Part shown: positions 8,379-17,174 of the stretch, piece by piece
Position numbering within the stretch: position 1 is the stretch's first letter
Layout: each line of letters begins with the position of its first letter
Origin: Winogradskyella psychrotolerans
GTDB taxonomy: Bacteria > Bacteroidota > Bacteroidia > Flavobacteriales > Flavobacteriaceae
NCBI RefSeq assembly: GCF_018860565.1
Contig: NZ_JAHKPS010000028.1
Location: forward strand, 1 to 64,000
Reading direction: 5' to 3'
Length of the DNA: 64,000 nucleotides
The notes under the pieces: generated by a model
Told to the model about the DNA's origin: nothing
What the model saw: the letters and a program-made list of their open reading frames with translations, nothing else
The model's database searches: none
Program-made: the position numbers and the translations under genes

Positions 8379-9719
8379 CTAATTTAAATCTGTTATTGGT
8401 AAACCGAAATAAAATTCTAAAATTTTAAGTCTAAAAATATAATCATATTTTGTACGTACAACATCTGATTGAGAGTTCTCGTAGGTTGCTCTAGATTGAT
8501 TAAAATCAAAAGCATTTGACAAACCAACATCATAACGTTCTTTTGCGTATTCAAAAGCTAAACGACGCGCTTCTTCGGTTTGTAATGCTGCTTCGTATGA
8601 CTTTTTAGAGTTTTTCGCATCATTATAGGCTTGATAAACCGTAGATTCTAAATCTATTTCTGTTTGTTCTAATTGGTATTTTAAACGCTCTACATTTACT
8701 TTGCTTCGTTTTACATTATTACGCACGGTAAATCTATTAAAAATAGGAACATTTAACTGTAATCCTACAGACGTACCATCAAATATATATAACTGGTCTA
8801 CAAAAGGAATATCTCCTCCTGTAAGAGGGTCTATTTGTGTACTTGCCCAACGTGTATTGTAACCTAAAAACCCTGAAAGAGTAGGATAATAACTGGTTCT
8901 TGCCAATTCTAAATCTTTTTGTGCTAATTCAAAACTGGTTTGAGCAATCTTAATATCATTAACCTCTTCTTTTGCTTTTGCAACAATTTCAGAAGCATCT
9001 TTATCTAAAATATCTGCTGGCACCAAACCATAATCATCATCTGCAATGTCAAAACTTTCATAATCTTTTAATTGCAATGTTTGCGCGAGTCCCAACTTAG
9101 ATAAAAATAGTGCATTCTCAGCTGCTATAATTTGCTGAGCTTGTGTGGCATCTGTAGCTCTTATCTCTAACAAATCACCTTGTGGTAAAACACCTGCATT
9201 AACTAATTCTTGTGTGTTTTCAAGATTTTCTTTTGTCAATTTGTTTTGAGATTGTAATACTTTTAGCTGCTCTCTATTAGCTAAAATTTGTAAAAATGAA
9301 TTCGCTACAATTAATGAAATATCATCTTTCATTTTCTCTAAACGATACTCTGAAGCAATTTTATTAATTTTTGCTCTTTGAAGTGTTTTCCAATTAGATA
9401 ATCCAGAAAATATATTAATACTTGAATTTAGACCACTAGAAGCTGATTTAAATGTATTGTTTTCAAATTGATTGGTTGCAGGATTAATGTTTGCACCAGT
9501 ATTTATATTGTAGGAAACATTAGAGTTAAGATTAGGCAAAAAATTGGAAGAAGCCTGTTTCTTGTCAATGTCTGCTAAATCAACATCTAAATCTGATTGC
9601 TTAATGGAAATGTTATTTTCTAAAGCATAATTAACACACTCAAGAAGTGTCCATTTCTTATTTTGTGCTTGTGCTATAACTCCTAAAAAGAGGAATATTA
9701 TTATGATTTGTTTTTTCAT
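8379..9719 (-). CDS. tolC: TolC family outer membrane efflux protein
   Basis: A 446-residue protein with a signal peptide (MKKQIIIIFLFLGVIAQAQ) and the two-fold repeated TolC architecture. Long helices alternate with short strands, including ENALFLSKLGLAQTL in the first repeat and ESSVYQ-like QTEIDLESTVYQAYNDAKNS in the second. The C-terminal repeat has YDVGLSNAFDFNQSRATYEN, typical of the family. It provides the trimeric outer-membrane channel for the flanking ABC permeases and adaptors. It lies 6 bases upstream of the second adaptor and about 55 bases after the first, all on one strand, so the complete tripartite pump is encoded as a unit. Confidence 0.92.
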   Translation of the reverse strand: MKKQIIIIFLFLGVIAQAQNKKWTLLECVNYALENNISIKQSDLDVDLADIDKKQASSNFLPNLNSNVSYNINTGANINPATNQFENNTFKSASSGLNSSINIFSGLSNWKTLQRAKINKIASEYRLEKMKDDISLIVANSFLQILANREQLKVLQSQNKLTKENLENTQELVNAGVLPQGDLLEIRATDATQAQQIIAAENALFLSKLGLAQTLQLKDYESFDIADDDYGLVPADILDKDASEIVAKAKEEVNDIKIAQTSFELAQKDLELARTSYYPTLSGFLGYNTRWASTQIDPLTGGDIPFVDQLYIFDGTSVGLQLNVPIFNRFTVRNNVKRSKVNVERLKYQLEQTEIDLESTVYQAYNDAKNSKKSYEAALQTEEARRLAFEYAKERYDVGLSNAFDFNQSRATYENSQSDVVRTKYDYIFRLKILEFYFGLPITDLN

Positions 9720-9774
9720 GATGCCTATTTGTCTATGTAAATCTTAAAGTGTTACACTAAATGTTAAAAAATTA

Positions 9775-10932
9775 TTATTGTGCATATTTAGGAATTCCTT
9801 GTACTTGGTTCCAAATTTTTATTTTGTCGGTTTTTGAAACACCACTTTTAACTTCAACAAAAATACCATCGCTAATCCCTAACTCTATATCTTTTCTTTC
9901 AAATTTCTGATCACCAACCTCTACCTCTACGTAAGGTTTTTTGGTTTCGTTATCATATTGCACTAAAGCTTCTTTGATTGCCAAAACTTTTTCTGCTTTT
10001 TCTAAAATAATAGAAGCATTGGCACTTAAACCTGCTCTAATAAATGTAGAATCCATTTTTTTAAGTGACCCTTTTATTTCAAATTGAATGGCACCATTTT
10101 CTGCCACTCCTTTTGGAGCAATATAATCTAACACTGCATCAAACTTTTTATCCTCAATAGCACCAACAGTAATTTCTAATGGTAAGCCTTCTTTAATTTT
10201 GCCAACTTCACTCTCGTCTACTTTGCCTTCAAAAATCATTTGCTTTACATCTGCTAATGATGCAATTGACGTTCCTTCATTAAAATTATTAGCTTCAATA
10301 ACTTGATTTCCCGCTTTTACAGGAACGTCTAAAACCATACCTGAAACCGTTGCTCTTACTTGTGTTTGTGCAATATTTCCTAAACCAGATGTGGTACCCG
10401 TTTTAATAATATCATAGTTTTGAGATGCTGAATTTAAATTAATTTTTGCTTGCTCTACACTTTGCTTTGCTTGCAAATAAGCATTATTGATACCTTCAAA
10501 ATCATTTGCAGAAATCACTCCTTTTTCGAATAATGCTTTTTGTCTATCGTAATTAGATTGCTGCGTTTGTAAGTTTATTTTTGCTGTTTGAAGTGCTGTT
10601 TGATTACTGGCAATACTGTTTTTAGCACTTGTTAAAGACGAAGCATTTGGTATTACCTTTATTTGCGCTATAAGATCACCTTGCTCTACATACTCACCTG
10701 CTTCAATAAACACTTCTTCTATAACACCTGATATATTGGGCTTAATTAAAATTTCTTCTTTTGGCACAATACTTCCAGTAGCTACAGTTTTAACAATAAT
10801 AGTTTCTTCTGTTGGAGATTCTGAAGTATAAGTTATAGGATCTTCTTGATTCTTTTGCCACAAATAAAAGAGAGAGATTCCAAATACAGCTACAATGGCG
10901 ATTAGTATAATTACGGTTTTAGTTCTTTTCAT
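9775..10932 (-). CDS. Efflux adaptor (HlyD/MacA-like membrane fusion protein)
   Basis: A 385-residue adaptor with one membrane helix at about 5-25 and a first lipoyl half (ISGVIEEVFIEAGEYVEQGD). A coiled-coil hairpin includes ALFEKGVISANDFEG, and the second lipoyl half reads ATVSGMVLDVPVKAGNQV. A beta-barrel and membrane-proximal domain follow. It lies 20 bases downstream of the MacB-like permease gene and ahead of tolC, as MacA does beside MacB. It resembles the other adaptor of the operon (7071-8372) in plan but not closely in sequence. Two adaptors and two permeases suggest a heteromeric pump, which is inference. Confidence 0.9.
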   Translation of the reverse strand: MKRTKTVIILIAIVAVFGISLFYLWQKNQEDPITYTSESPTEETIIVKTVATGSIVPKEEILIKPNISGVIEEVFIEAGEYVEQGDLIAQIKVIPNASSLTSAKNSIASNQTALQTAKINLQTQQSNYDRQKALFEKGVISANDFEGINNAYLQAKQSVEQAKINLNSASQNYDIIKTGTTSGLGNIAQTQVRATVSGMVLDVPVKAGNQVIEANNFNEGTSIASLADVKQMIFEGKVDESEVGKIKEGLPLEITVGAIEDKKFDAVLDYIAPKGVAENGAIQFEIKGSLKKMDSTFIRAGLSANASIILEKAEKVLAIKEALVQYDNETKKPYVEVEVGDQKFERKDIELGISDGIFVEVKSGVSKTDKIKIWNQVQGIPKYAQ

Positions 10933-10951
10933 GATTATGATTGATATAATT

Positions 10952-12211
10952 TTATTCTTTTCTTAAAGCGTCTACAGGTTTCATTTTTGTGGCACTATTT
11001 GCTGGAATTAACCCCGCTAAAACACCTGAAACTATTAGTATGATTAAAGCTGTAAATACGACCTGCATACTTACACTTGGATTTGCAAAATTGTCTACTG
11101 GGCCAGCATTATCTAAAATAATATTCATCACCCAAATGACAAACGCTGCAAATGAAATTCCAACCATACCAGACAGTATTGTTAAGATGAGACTTTCTTG
11201 CAAAATCTGTGATTTTATACTCCATGGACTTGCCCCTAAAGCACGCCTTACTCCAATTTCTTTAGTACGTTCCTTTACTACAATGAGCATAATATTACTA
11301 ATACCTATGATACCAGACATTAAGACTAAGGCTCCTACAAAATACCCAACTAAACTTAATATTGAAAACAACCCGTTAATACGCTCAAATTGTTCTGACA
11401 AATCAAAATGACCAATAGCTCGTTCGTCTGTTGGATCTACCTTGTGTCTAAATTTCATTAAATCGAAAACTTGTTGTTTTAGCGATGTAATACTTACACC
11501 ATCAACTGCTGTTATTGCCATCCAACCTACATTTTCGCCTCTATTAAATGCTTGACCAAAAGTTGTAAATGGTATGTATATAGTGCTTGCGTCTTGCTCT
11601 CCATCTCCTTGACTATTACTCATTTTAAAAGTGCCAACGACTAAAAAATTAACACCATTGACTTTAATATAAGTTCCTAAAACCTCTTCTTCTTTATCAT
11701 ACAGTCCTTTAACAACACCAGTACCTATAACACATACTTTTCGTTTGGCCTCTATATCTGAATAACTAATAAAACGTCCTTGAAGAATGTCCATAGGCTG
11801 TTGTTTAATAAACTCTGGATAATCTCCATAAATTTCAAATGCACCTGTTTTTGTACCTCTAGTGACGTTATTAGCACCATTATATCCTCCTAATTGATTT
11901 CTAGGAGACACATATTTTAAATTAGGAATCTCAGATTTTATTGCGGCAACATCTCCTATTTTGTAACTAAAATAACGTCCTTTTGGCAATCCTTTATAAG
12001 GTTTAGATGTGCCTTGTGTCCACATAAACATAGAATTGGTTGCAAAATCACCAAAATCTGCAGTTACACCATTTTTAAGCCCATTGGTTAAAGCCAACAA
12101 CAGCACTAAGATTGTGATGCCCCAGAACACGCCAAACGCCGTTAGAAACGTTCTAAATTTATTAGCGTTTAAAGCTTCAAGTATTTCATCCCAACGGTCT
12201 CTACTAAACAT
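10952..12211 (-). CDS. ABC transporter permease, MacB/FtsX family
   Basis: A 419-residue permease in the MacB plan. It begins RDRWDEILEALNANKFRTFL, has one membrane helix at about 24-45, then a periplasmic MacB_PCD domain, then three FtsX-domain helices between about 285 and 410. The coupling-helix motif VVKERTKEIGVRRALGA is present and the end KMKPVDALRKE is canonical. There is no fused ATPase; the separate ATPase is at 13450-14151. Only one base separates it from the stop of the sister permease (12213). MacB-type systems use mechanotransmission to push periplasmic substrates through TolC. The substrate cannot be read from sequence. Confidence 0.92.
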   Translation of the reverse strand: MFSRDRWDEILEALNANKFRTFLTAFGVFWGITILVLLLALTNGLKNGVTADFGDFATNSMFMWTQGTSKPYKGLPKGRYFSYKIGDVAAIKSEIPNLKYVSPRNQLGGYNGANNVTRGTKTGAFEIYGDYPEFIKQQPMDILQGRFISYSDIEAKRKVCVIGTGVVKGLYDKEEEVLGTYIKVNGVNFLVVGTFKMSNSQGDGEQDASTIYIPFTTFGQAFNRGENVGWMAITAVDGVSITSLKQQVFDLMKFRHKVDPTDERAIGHFDLSEQFERINGLFSILSLVGYFVGALVLMSGIIGISNIMLIVVKERTKEIGVRRALGASPWSIKSQILQESLILTILSGMVGISFAAFVIWVMNIILDNAGPVDNFANPSVSMQVVFTALIILIVSGVLAGLIPANSATKMKPVDALRKE

Positions 12212-12212
12212 A

Positions 12213-13457
12213 TTATTCGTCTCTAAGTGCTACAATGGGTTTAATTTTTGCCGCTCTATAGGCAGGAATAAATCCGGCTAAAGCACCAGCAAATACTAGC
12301 AAAAACACTGTGGTTATTGCAATATTAAAATCTACTTGTGGGTATTTAATAAAGTCACTTTCTATTAATGGTCCTACAAGTTCTAGCAATCCGAGTCCAA
12401 AAATTAACCCAAACAAACCAGCAAACATTGTTACAAAAACAGCCTCTTGTAATATCATTCCAACAATAGACATTGGCAAAGCCCCTAAAGCTTTTCGGAT
12501 TCCGATTTCTTTAGTTCGTTCTTTTACGATAATAAGCATAATATTACCAACCCCAACAATACCAGCGATGATTGTACCAATACCTACAAACCAAAATACA
12601 GCTTGTATAGTTGCTACTAAAGAATAGATTTTTTCGGCCTGTTCTAAAGTGTTATTTACTCTAACAGCACTTACGTCATCTGGAGCAACTGTATGAATTT
12701 CTTTAATTTTTCTTTCTATACCCAAAGCAATAGCATTAGACATGGCTACAGCTTCATCAAAATCATCTGCCATCTTCACAGTAAAGGCCATATTTCTAAT
12801 GTTATCTCCGGCATTAAAAACTTTTTGAGCCGTACTAACAGGAATGTAAACCTGACCTTCTTCTCGATCTCCACCTGGATCAAAAAAAACACCTACGACT
12901 TTAAAGTTCATTCCAAAAATTTGAACATTTTGATTTATTGGATCTTCACCTTTAAAAAGGTCTTGTTTTATTTTGTTCCCAATAACAGCCACTTTTTTGC
13001 TTTCATTGATGTCTGATTGATTAATAAATCTCCCCGATCCAATATCTGCATTTTCAATAAATTGATTGTCGGGTAAGGTACCTCGAACTCTGTAGTTGCC
13101 TGTTTCGTTATTATAAGATATGGTTCCTCCCCAAATCATATAATCTTTTGTTCGGTAATGTAAATAATCATCATATTCATTTACAACGGCATCAAAACTT
13201 GAGTTTTTAAGTTGAATATAGCGTCCAGGGTTTAAGCCCTTGTATCCTTTTGTTGTAACACCTGTCCAAACAGAAACTCTGTTGGTTGCATCTTGTTCAA
13301 ACTGTGATTTTACACCGTTTGCAATGCCCTGACTAAAACCAAGAAGTATAACTAAAATAAAGATACCCGAAGCAACAGATAAACCTGTTAAAAACGTTCG
13401 CAATTTATTTTTGCTTAACGTTTCAAAGATTTCTTGCCAACGTTCTAAATCAAACAT
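12213..13457 (-). CDS. ABC transporter permease, MacB/FtsX family
   Basis: A 414-residue permease homologous to its neighbour at 10952-12211: N-terminal LERWQEIFETLSKNKLRTFL, one helix, a periplasmic MacB_PCD domain, and three C-terminal FtsX helices. It has the same VKERTKEIGIRKALGA coupling motif and the ending KIKPIVALRDE. Its start overlaps the end of the ATPase gene by 8 bases, so the two are translationally linked. Two non-identical permeases with one ATPase point to a heterodimeric transporter, as in other Bacteroidota MacB-like operons. The specific substrate is unknown. Confidence 0.92.
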   Translation of the reverse strand: MFDLERWQEIFETLSKNKLRTFLTGLSVASGIFILVILLGFSQGIANGVKSQFEQDATNRVSVWTGVTTKGYKGLNPGRYIQLKNSSFDAVVNEYDDYLHYRTKDYMIWGGTISYNNETGNYRVRGTLPDNQFIENADIGSGRFINQSDINESKKVAVIGNKIKQDLFKGEDPINQNVQIFGMNFKVVGVFFDPGGDREEGQVYIPVSTAQKVFNAGDNIRNMAFTVKMADDFDEAVAMSNAIALGIERKIKEIHTVAPDDVSAVRVNNTLEQAEKIYSLVATIQAVFWFVGIGTIIAGIVGVGNIMLIIVKERTKEIGIRKALGALPMSIVGMILQEAVFVTMFAGLFGLIFGLGLLELVGPLIESDFIKYPQVDFNIAITTVFLLVFAGALAGFIPAYRAAKIKPIVALRDE

Positions 13458-14151
13458 GTGCTGATGCTCTAATTTGTTCTACTGGGCTATCATCAATGAT
13501 TAAACCATCCTTAAGATTAACGATGCGTTTAGTCATATGTGCAATATCGTCTTCATGAGTGACGACTAATATTGTTTTTCCTTCGTCATTAATTCCTTGA
13601 ATAAGCTCCATAACCTCATAAGACGTTTTGGTATCTAAAGCTCCGGTTGGCTCATCTGCTAACAATACTTTAGGATCACTAGCCAATGCTCTCGCAATAG
13701 CAACACGTTGTTTCTGTCCACCAGAAAGTTCGCTTGGTAAATGGTGAGACCATTGTGCTAAACCTACCTTTTCAAGATAATGCATAGCTCTTTCGGTACG
13801 TTCTTTTCGCTTAACACCTTTGTAGTATAACGGCATAGATACATTATCTAATGCGCTTTTATAATTGATAAGATTAAATGACTGAAAGATAAAACCTAGA
13901 AATTCATTTCTATATTTGGCCGCTATTTTTTCATTAAGATTTTTAATAGGTACATTATCTAGAATATACTCACCTTCATCGGCCTCATCTAGCATCCCAA
14001 GAATATTCAACAATGTAGATTTACCTGAGCCTGACGACCCCATTATAGAAACGAGTTCTCCTTCTTTTACATCAAAATTAATACCTTTTAAAACGTGAAG
14101 CGAATTGCTTCCCATATGGTAAGATTTATGTAAATCCTTAATTTGAATCAT
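13450..14151 (-). CDS. ABC transporter ATP-binding protein, MacB/LolD type
   Basis: A 233-residue ATPase. Walker A is GSSGSGKST (38-46), the signature [15 protein letters not shown] and Walker [13 protein letters not shown] follow, and the H-loop is VVTHEDD. The sequence is closest to the stand-alone ATPases of the LolD/MacB group. It leads the operon ATPase-permease-permease-adaptor-tolC-adaptor-tsaB, all on the minus strand with gaps of -8 to 55 bases. No clear -7 box was found in the 114 bases upstream. It powers the two FtsX-type permeases that follow. Confidence 0.93.
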   Translation of the reverse strand: MIQIKDLHKSYHMGSNSLHVLKGINFDVKEGELVSIMGSSGSGKSTLLNILGMLDEADEGEYILDNVPIKNLNEKIAAKYRNEFLGFIFQSFNLINYKSALDNVSMPLYYKGVKRKERTERAMHYLEKVGLAQWSHHLPSELSGGQKQRVAIARALASDPKVLLADEPTGALDTKTSYEVMELIQGINDEGKTILVVTHEDDIAHMTKRIVNLKDGLIIDDSPVEQIRASAHV

Positions 14152-14265
14152 AATTATGGTTAGTTAGCGAGTGTAATTTTAAGAAAATTCATTAGGCTTT
14201 TATGCCAATAAACTGTTAATACATATACATGTACTTACAGCTAAGACTCTTAAAAAGGTAATATG

Positions 14266-14508
14266 TTACAGAGTTTCCTCTGTATTTTTTGCTTTTTGTG
14301 GTTTATTAAATTTTCTGTAAATAATAAAACCAATTGTCCCAACCAAAATATAAGGCACAGCCATTAAAAAGACAATTCCATCGTTAATACCTTCTGCTGC
14401 AGATTGATCTTCACCACTTTCTAAAACAGCTCTACACATAGCACATTGCGCATTAGTTCTTAGAAAGAAAAATAAAGAAAATATGAGAAATATAATTTTA
14501 CGTTGCAT
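14266..14508 (-). CDS. Small CxxC membrane protein of the oxidase-assembly block
   Basis: An 80-residue protein. The start MQRKIIFLIFSLFFF is a signal peptide ending near TNAQ, followed at once by CAMCRAVLES, giving a CxxC at the start of the mature chain. A single membrane helix (about 48-68, LMAVPYILVGTIGFIIYRKF) precedes a Lys-rich tail. The start at 14508 is chosen because it begins a signal peptide; an upstream in-frame ATG at 14574 would read through the end of the DUF420 gene. The start is 2 bases past that gene's stop. I know no function. A periplasmic CxxC beside SCO1 suggests a thiol or metal role, which is inference. Confidence 0.75.
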   Translation of the reverse strand: MQRKIIFLIFSLFFFLRTNAQCAMCRAVLESGEDQSAAEGINDGIVFLMAVPYILVGTIGFIIYRKFNKPQKAKNTEETL

Positions 14509-14510
14509 AA

Positions 14511-15056
14511 TTATATATAATAAGGCGAAATCATTAAATATACTATAACGCCTGTTACAGCGACGTATAACCACAATGGAAATGTGATTTTTGCGATTTT
14601 TTTATGTCGCTCTATGTTATTAGTTATTGCTCTAACATAGGTAATTAACACAAAAGGAATCACAACGATTGAAAGTACAATGTGTGTAACTAATATAAAA
14701 TAATAAATGTATTTAATAACACCTTCTCCTCCAAATTTTGTAGAATCGCTCGTCATATGATAAGCAACGTAAAGCACTAAGAAAATAACGGAACTCCAAA
14801 TAGCGGTAGTCATTAAGTTTTTATGAAGTACTATATTTTTATTTTTTACAGCAAAAAAAGCTAAGATTAAAATTATTGCAGTTAAACCATTTATAGTAGC
14901 GTAAATTGGAGGTAAAATTGTTAACGGCTCTACATCAAAACCAAGTTTACGGAGATTAACACCAAATAAGGCTGCAACCACTAATGGAATAACGATGGAT
15001 AATACAACAATCCATTTATTATACTTTTTTTCTTTTTCTATATCTACAGAATTCAT
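14511..15056 (-). CDS. DUF420 membrane protein (cytochrome oxidase assembly, CtaM-like)
   Basis: A 181-residue protein with five predicted membrane helices (about 15-33, 45-65, 80-100, 118-140, 158-178). Histidines lie at helix ends (KNIVLHKNLMTTAIWS and AYHMTSD). DUF420 proteins related to CtaM of Bacillus and Staphylococcus are needed for maturation of heme-copper oxidases. It lies directly after the SCO family gene (2-base gap) and before the small CxxC protein, in a short operon of oxidase accessory genes. The role in oxidase assembly is inferred from family and context. Confidence 0.85.
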   Translation of the reverse strand: MNSVDIEKEKKYNKWIVVLSIVIPLVVAALFGVNLRKLGFDVEPLTILPPIYATINGLTAIILILAFFAVKNKNIVLHKNLMTTAIWSSVIFLVLYVAYHMTSDSTKFGGEGVIKYIYYFILVTHIVLSIVVIPFVLITYVRAITNNIERHKKIAKITFPLWLYVAVTGVIVYLMISPYYI

Positions 15057-15058
15057 AA

Positions 15059-15826
15059 CTACTCTTTTAACAGTTTAGCAATATCTTCTTTTAAAATGCT
15101 TATTTCTTGCCCAATACCATCTTCATCAACGCCAACTGCTTCAGGAACTAATCCATTATAAAAGATTAAAGGGTTTCCAAAATTATCTTTTCTTGATCTT
15201 ATAAAGCCTTCTTTATCTATTAAAGCAAAGTTTCCTGAATGTTCAAAGCCACCTTCTACACTCTCATCTTTTGCAGTGTATAAATTAAACCCTTCGTTGG
15301 CTAGTTTGTATATAGCAACTTCACTACCTGTTAGAAAGTTCCAGTTTGGATTTGAGATATCGTATTTTACTGCATAAGCCTTTAAAACTTCTGGTGTATC
15401 AATATCTGGTGTGATTGTAAAAGAGGCCACACCGAAATCTTTAAAGTCTTTAAATTCATTTTGAACTTCTACTAAATTTCTGTTCATTATAGGGCAAATG
15501 GTTGGACATGTGGTAAAAAAGAACTCTACGACATAAACTTTTCCTAAATAATCTTCATTGGTAATGATTTTACCATCTTGATTTATAAAACTAAATGCTG
15601 GCACTTTTTTGGGTTGCCCATTGATTTCTAAATAGCTTAAATCACTTTTATTTTGCTTTGTGTTTTTTTCTTCTGTAGTAGCGTTTGAAACATTTTTACT
15701 TCGACTTTCGTCTCTGGTAATATCACCTTCGCTAATACGGTCTATTATTTTTGGAACAAAAATAATTCCAAAAACTAAAATAATAAATGCAATACCTATG
15801 TATGAATAATTAGTTTTTTTACTCAT
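15059..15826 (-). CDS. SCO1/SenC family copper chaperone for cytochrome oxidase
   Basis: A 255-residue protein anchored by one N-terminal helix (about 8-25) with a periplasmic thioredoxin fold. The copper-binding CPTIC motif sits at 107-111 (FFFTTCPTICPIMNRN) and the third ligand His at about 196 (GFEHSGNFALID). SCO proteins deliver or reduce copper for the CuA centre of oxidase subunit II, here CtaC at 43187-44245. The gene overlaps the upstream cysteine-free SCO-like gene by 8 bases and is followed by DUF420, so all three are probably cotranslated. Confidence 0.92.
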   Translation of the reverse strand: MSKKTNYSYIGIAFIILVFGIIFVPKIIDRISEGDITRDESRSKNVSNATTEEKNTKQNKSDLSYLEINGQPKKVPAFSFINQDGKIITNEDYLGKVYVVEFFFTTCPTICPIMNRNLVEVQNEFKDFKDFGVASFTITPDIDTPEVLKAYAVKYDISNPNWNFLTGSEVAIYKLANEGFNLYTAKDESVEGGFEHSGNFALIDKEGFIRSRKDNFGNPLIFYNGLVPEAVGVDEDGIGQEISILKEDIAKLLKE

Positions 15827-16538
15827 TGTCTTTGTTTATTTCTTTACTTCTTCTTGTATTAGAATCATCGAATTTACCTTCACGTTTTTGACGGTATTCT
15901 GTAAAAAGAACTCTAACATCGTCACTCATCATATTCTTAATTTCGGAAACCTCAATGGTATTATAAGAATAAACACTAAATACTGGTTTCTTATCTTCTA
16001 TTTCCCTTTCTGTTCTCCCATCAATTCTACCACGCTGATTTAAGTCTTTATCTATGATAAACACATTGTTTGTTGATAAATCTTCAGATAATCTTTCTTT
16101 TGATTTCAAGGTATTAAAGAGCATTTTTATTTGGCCTTCAGTGCCAAATGCGTAATGCCAAAACTTTAAATCTTCGTAAGTATTAATTTCTTTTTTTAAT
16201 GCTTTTACATCCTCTTCTGTACCTTCTAGAACAACAATCACAATTTGAAAGTTCTTAAAGCCTTTAAATTTATCATACACTAATTCTTTTAGGTTTGATG
16301 CCGAAATCATTTTATCTAAAGGGCTTTTACCTAAAAAACCTAGAACAGTAATATGATTTTTTAATACAATAGAATCTGCTCTATCTGTGTAGAACCCTTT
16401 AGTATCAGAAACCTTTTCGTTTACAACATTTAAAGGTTCGTAATTGTGTTTAGCGGGATAGAGCATCAATAAAAATGCAACTGGTAAAAAGAATAATATA
16501 CCAAGAACTATATTGCGTTTTACTTTGTCTGCTTTCAT
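15819..16538 (-). CDS. SCO-like thioredoxin-fold membrane protein lacking cysteines
   Basis: A 239-residue protein with an N-terminal membrane helix (VLGILFFLPVAFLLMLY) and a periplasmic domain. The elements ITVLGFLGKSPL, FQIVIVVLEG and NVFIIDKDLNQRGRIDGR follow the strand order of the SCO/thioredoxin fold. The last resembles ALIDKEGFIRSR in the SCO1 gene next door. The whole protein has no cysteine, so the copper-binding CxxxC is absent. A charged tail ends the protein. It leads the operon SCO-like, SCO1, DUF420, small CxxC protein, and overlaps the SCO1 gene by 8 bases. A non-redox partner or scaffold for SCO1 is a reasonable guess. The fold assignment itself is inference. Confidence 0.7.
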   Translation of the reverse strand: MKADKVKRNIVLGILFFLPVAFLLMLYPAKHNYEPLNVVNEKVSDTKGFYTDRADSIVLKNHITVLGFLGKSPLDKMISASNLKELVYDKFKGFKNFQIVIVVLEGTEEDVKALKKEINTYEDLKFWHYAFGTEGQIKMLFNTLKSKERLSEDLSTNNVFIIDKDLNQRGRIDGRTEREIEDKKPVFSVYSYNTIEVSEIKNMMSDDVRVLFTEYRQKREGKFDDSNTRRSKEINKDNE

Positions 16539-16627
16539 TTTTTGAAGAATAAAATCCTAGTTCTTAAGTGCTTTTATCAACTGCAGAATTAACCTTAGTT
16601 TAGCATAAACTATTAGATTGCAAAAAT

Positions 16628-16657
16628 AAAAAAGGTGGTTTAGAAAAACCACCTTTT
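16628..16657 (-). terminator. Intrinsic terminator after the COX4 gene
   Basis: AAGGTGGTTT (up to 16641) pairs with AAACCACCTT (16646-16655) around AGAA, with A/T runs on both sides. It lies between the stop of the COX4 gene (16708) and the SCO-like operon start (16538), so it ends the cyoE-COX3-COX3-COX4 transcript. It could act on both strands. Confidence 0.85.
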
Positions 16658-16707
16658 AATTGTATTTAACACTTTGATTTATCTTAGTGTATAAACTTTA
16701 TTTTGTT

Positions 16708-17154
16708 TTAAAAATCTCTCTTAATTAAACTATCTGTACCATTGTATACCTCAAAGACATAACCTCCTTCTTGTAACAAGATAAAAATTAAATAACAGAT
16801 AAGAAAAACACCTGTCCACACAACCATTTTTCTCATACTACCAGTTTCATCTCTCATGTGCATGAAATCCCAAGTAATGTAATATGCTTTTACAATGGTT
16901 AATAATATGAAGATAAGGTTTAACGGTTTCATGTAAACGATTGGTGAGAACAGTATATTACCTAATGTAGCAAAGAATCCACCTTCAAAAGGGCTCATCC
17001 AAGTATGCATCAAAACATCTGGTTTATAAATCCCTAATACAACTTCTATTAAGGTTACAAAAGTTAAGAATCCTAAAACTCCCCAAATTTTTTGTGTGTT
17101 AGATTTAAACTTCCAACGTCCTCTAAATATTTCTAATTTATGCTCGTGTGCCAT
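16708..17154 (-). CDS. Cytochrome c oxidase subunit IV family protein
   Basis: A 148-residue protein with three membrane helices (about 22-42, 73-96, 108-130). It has the motif KAYYITWDFMHMRDETGSMR seen in the prokaryotic COX4 family of Bacteroidota. It belongs to the aa3-type oxidase as a small structural subunit in the inner membrane. It is the last gene of the operon cyoE, subunit III (short), subunit III (long), subunit IV. The gap to the preceding gene is 20 bases. A strong terminator follows about 50 bases downstream. Confidence 0.9.
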   Translation of the reverse strand: MAHEHKLEIFRGRWKFKSNTQKIWGVLGFLTFVTLIEVVLGIYKPDVLMHTWMSPFEGGFFATLGNILFSPIVYMKPLNLIFILLTIVKAYYITWDFMHMRDETGSMRKMVVWTGVFLICYLIFILLQEGGYVFEVYNGTDSLIKRDF

Positions 17155-17174
17155 AATTTAATCTTAATTTCTTT

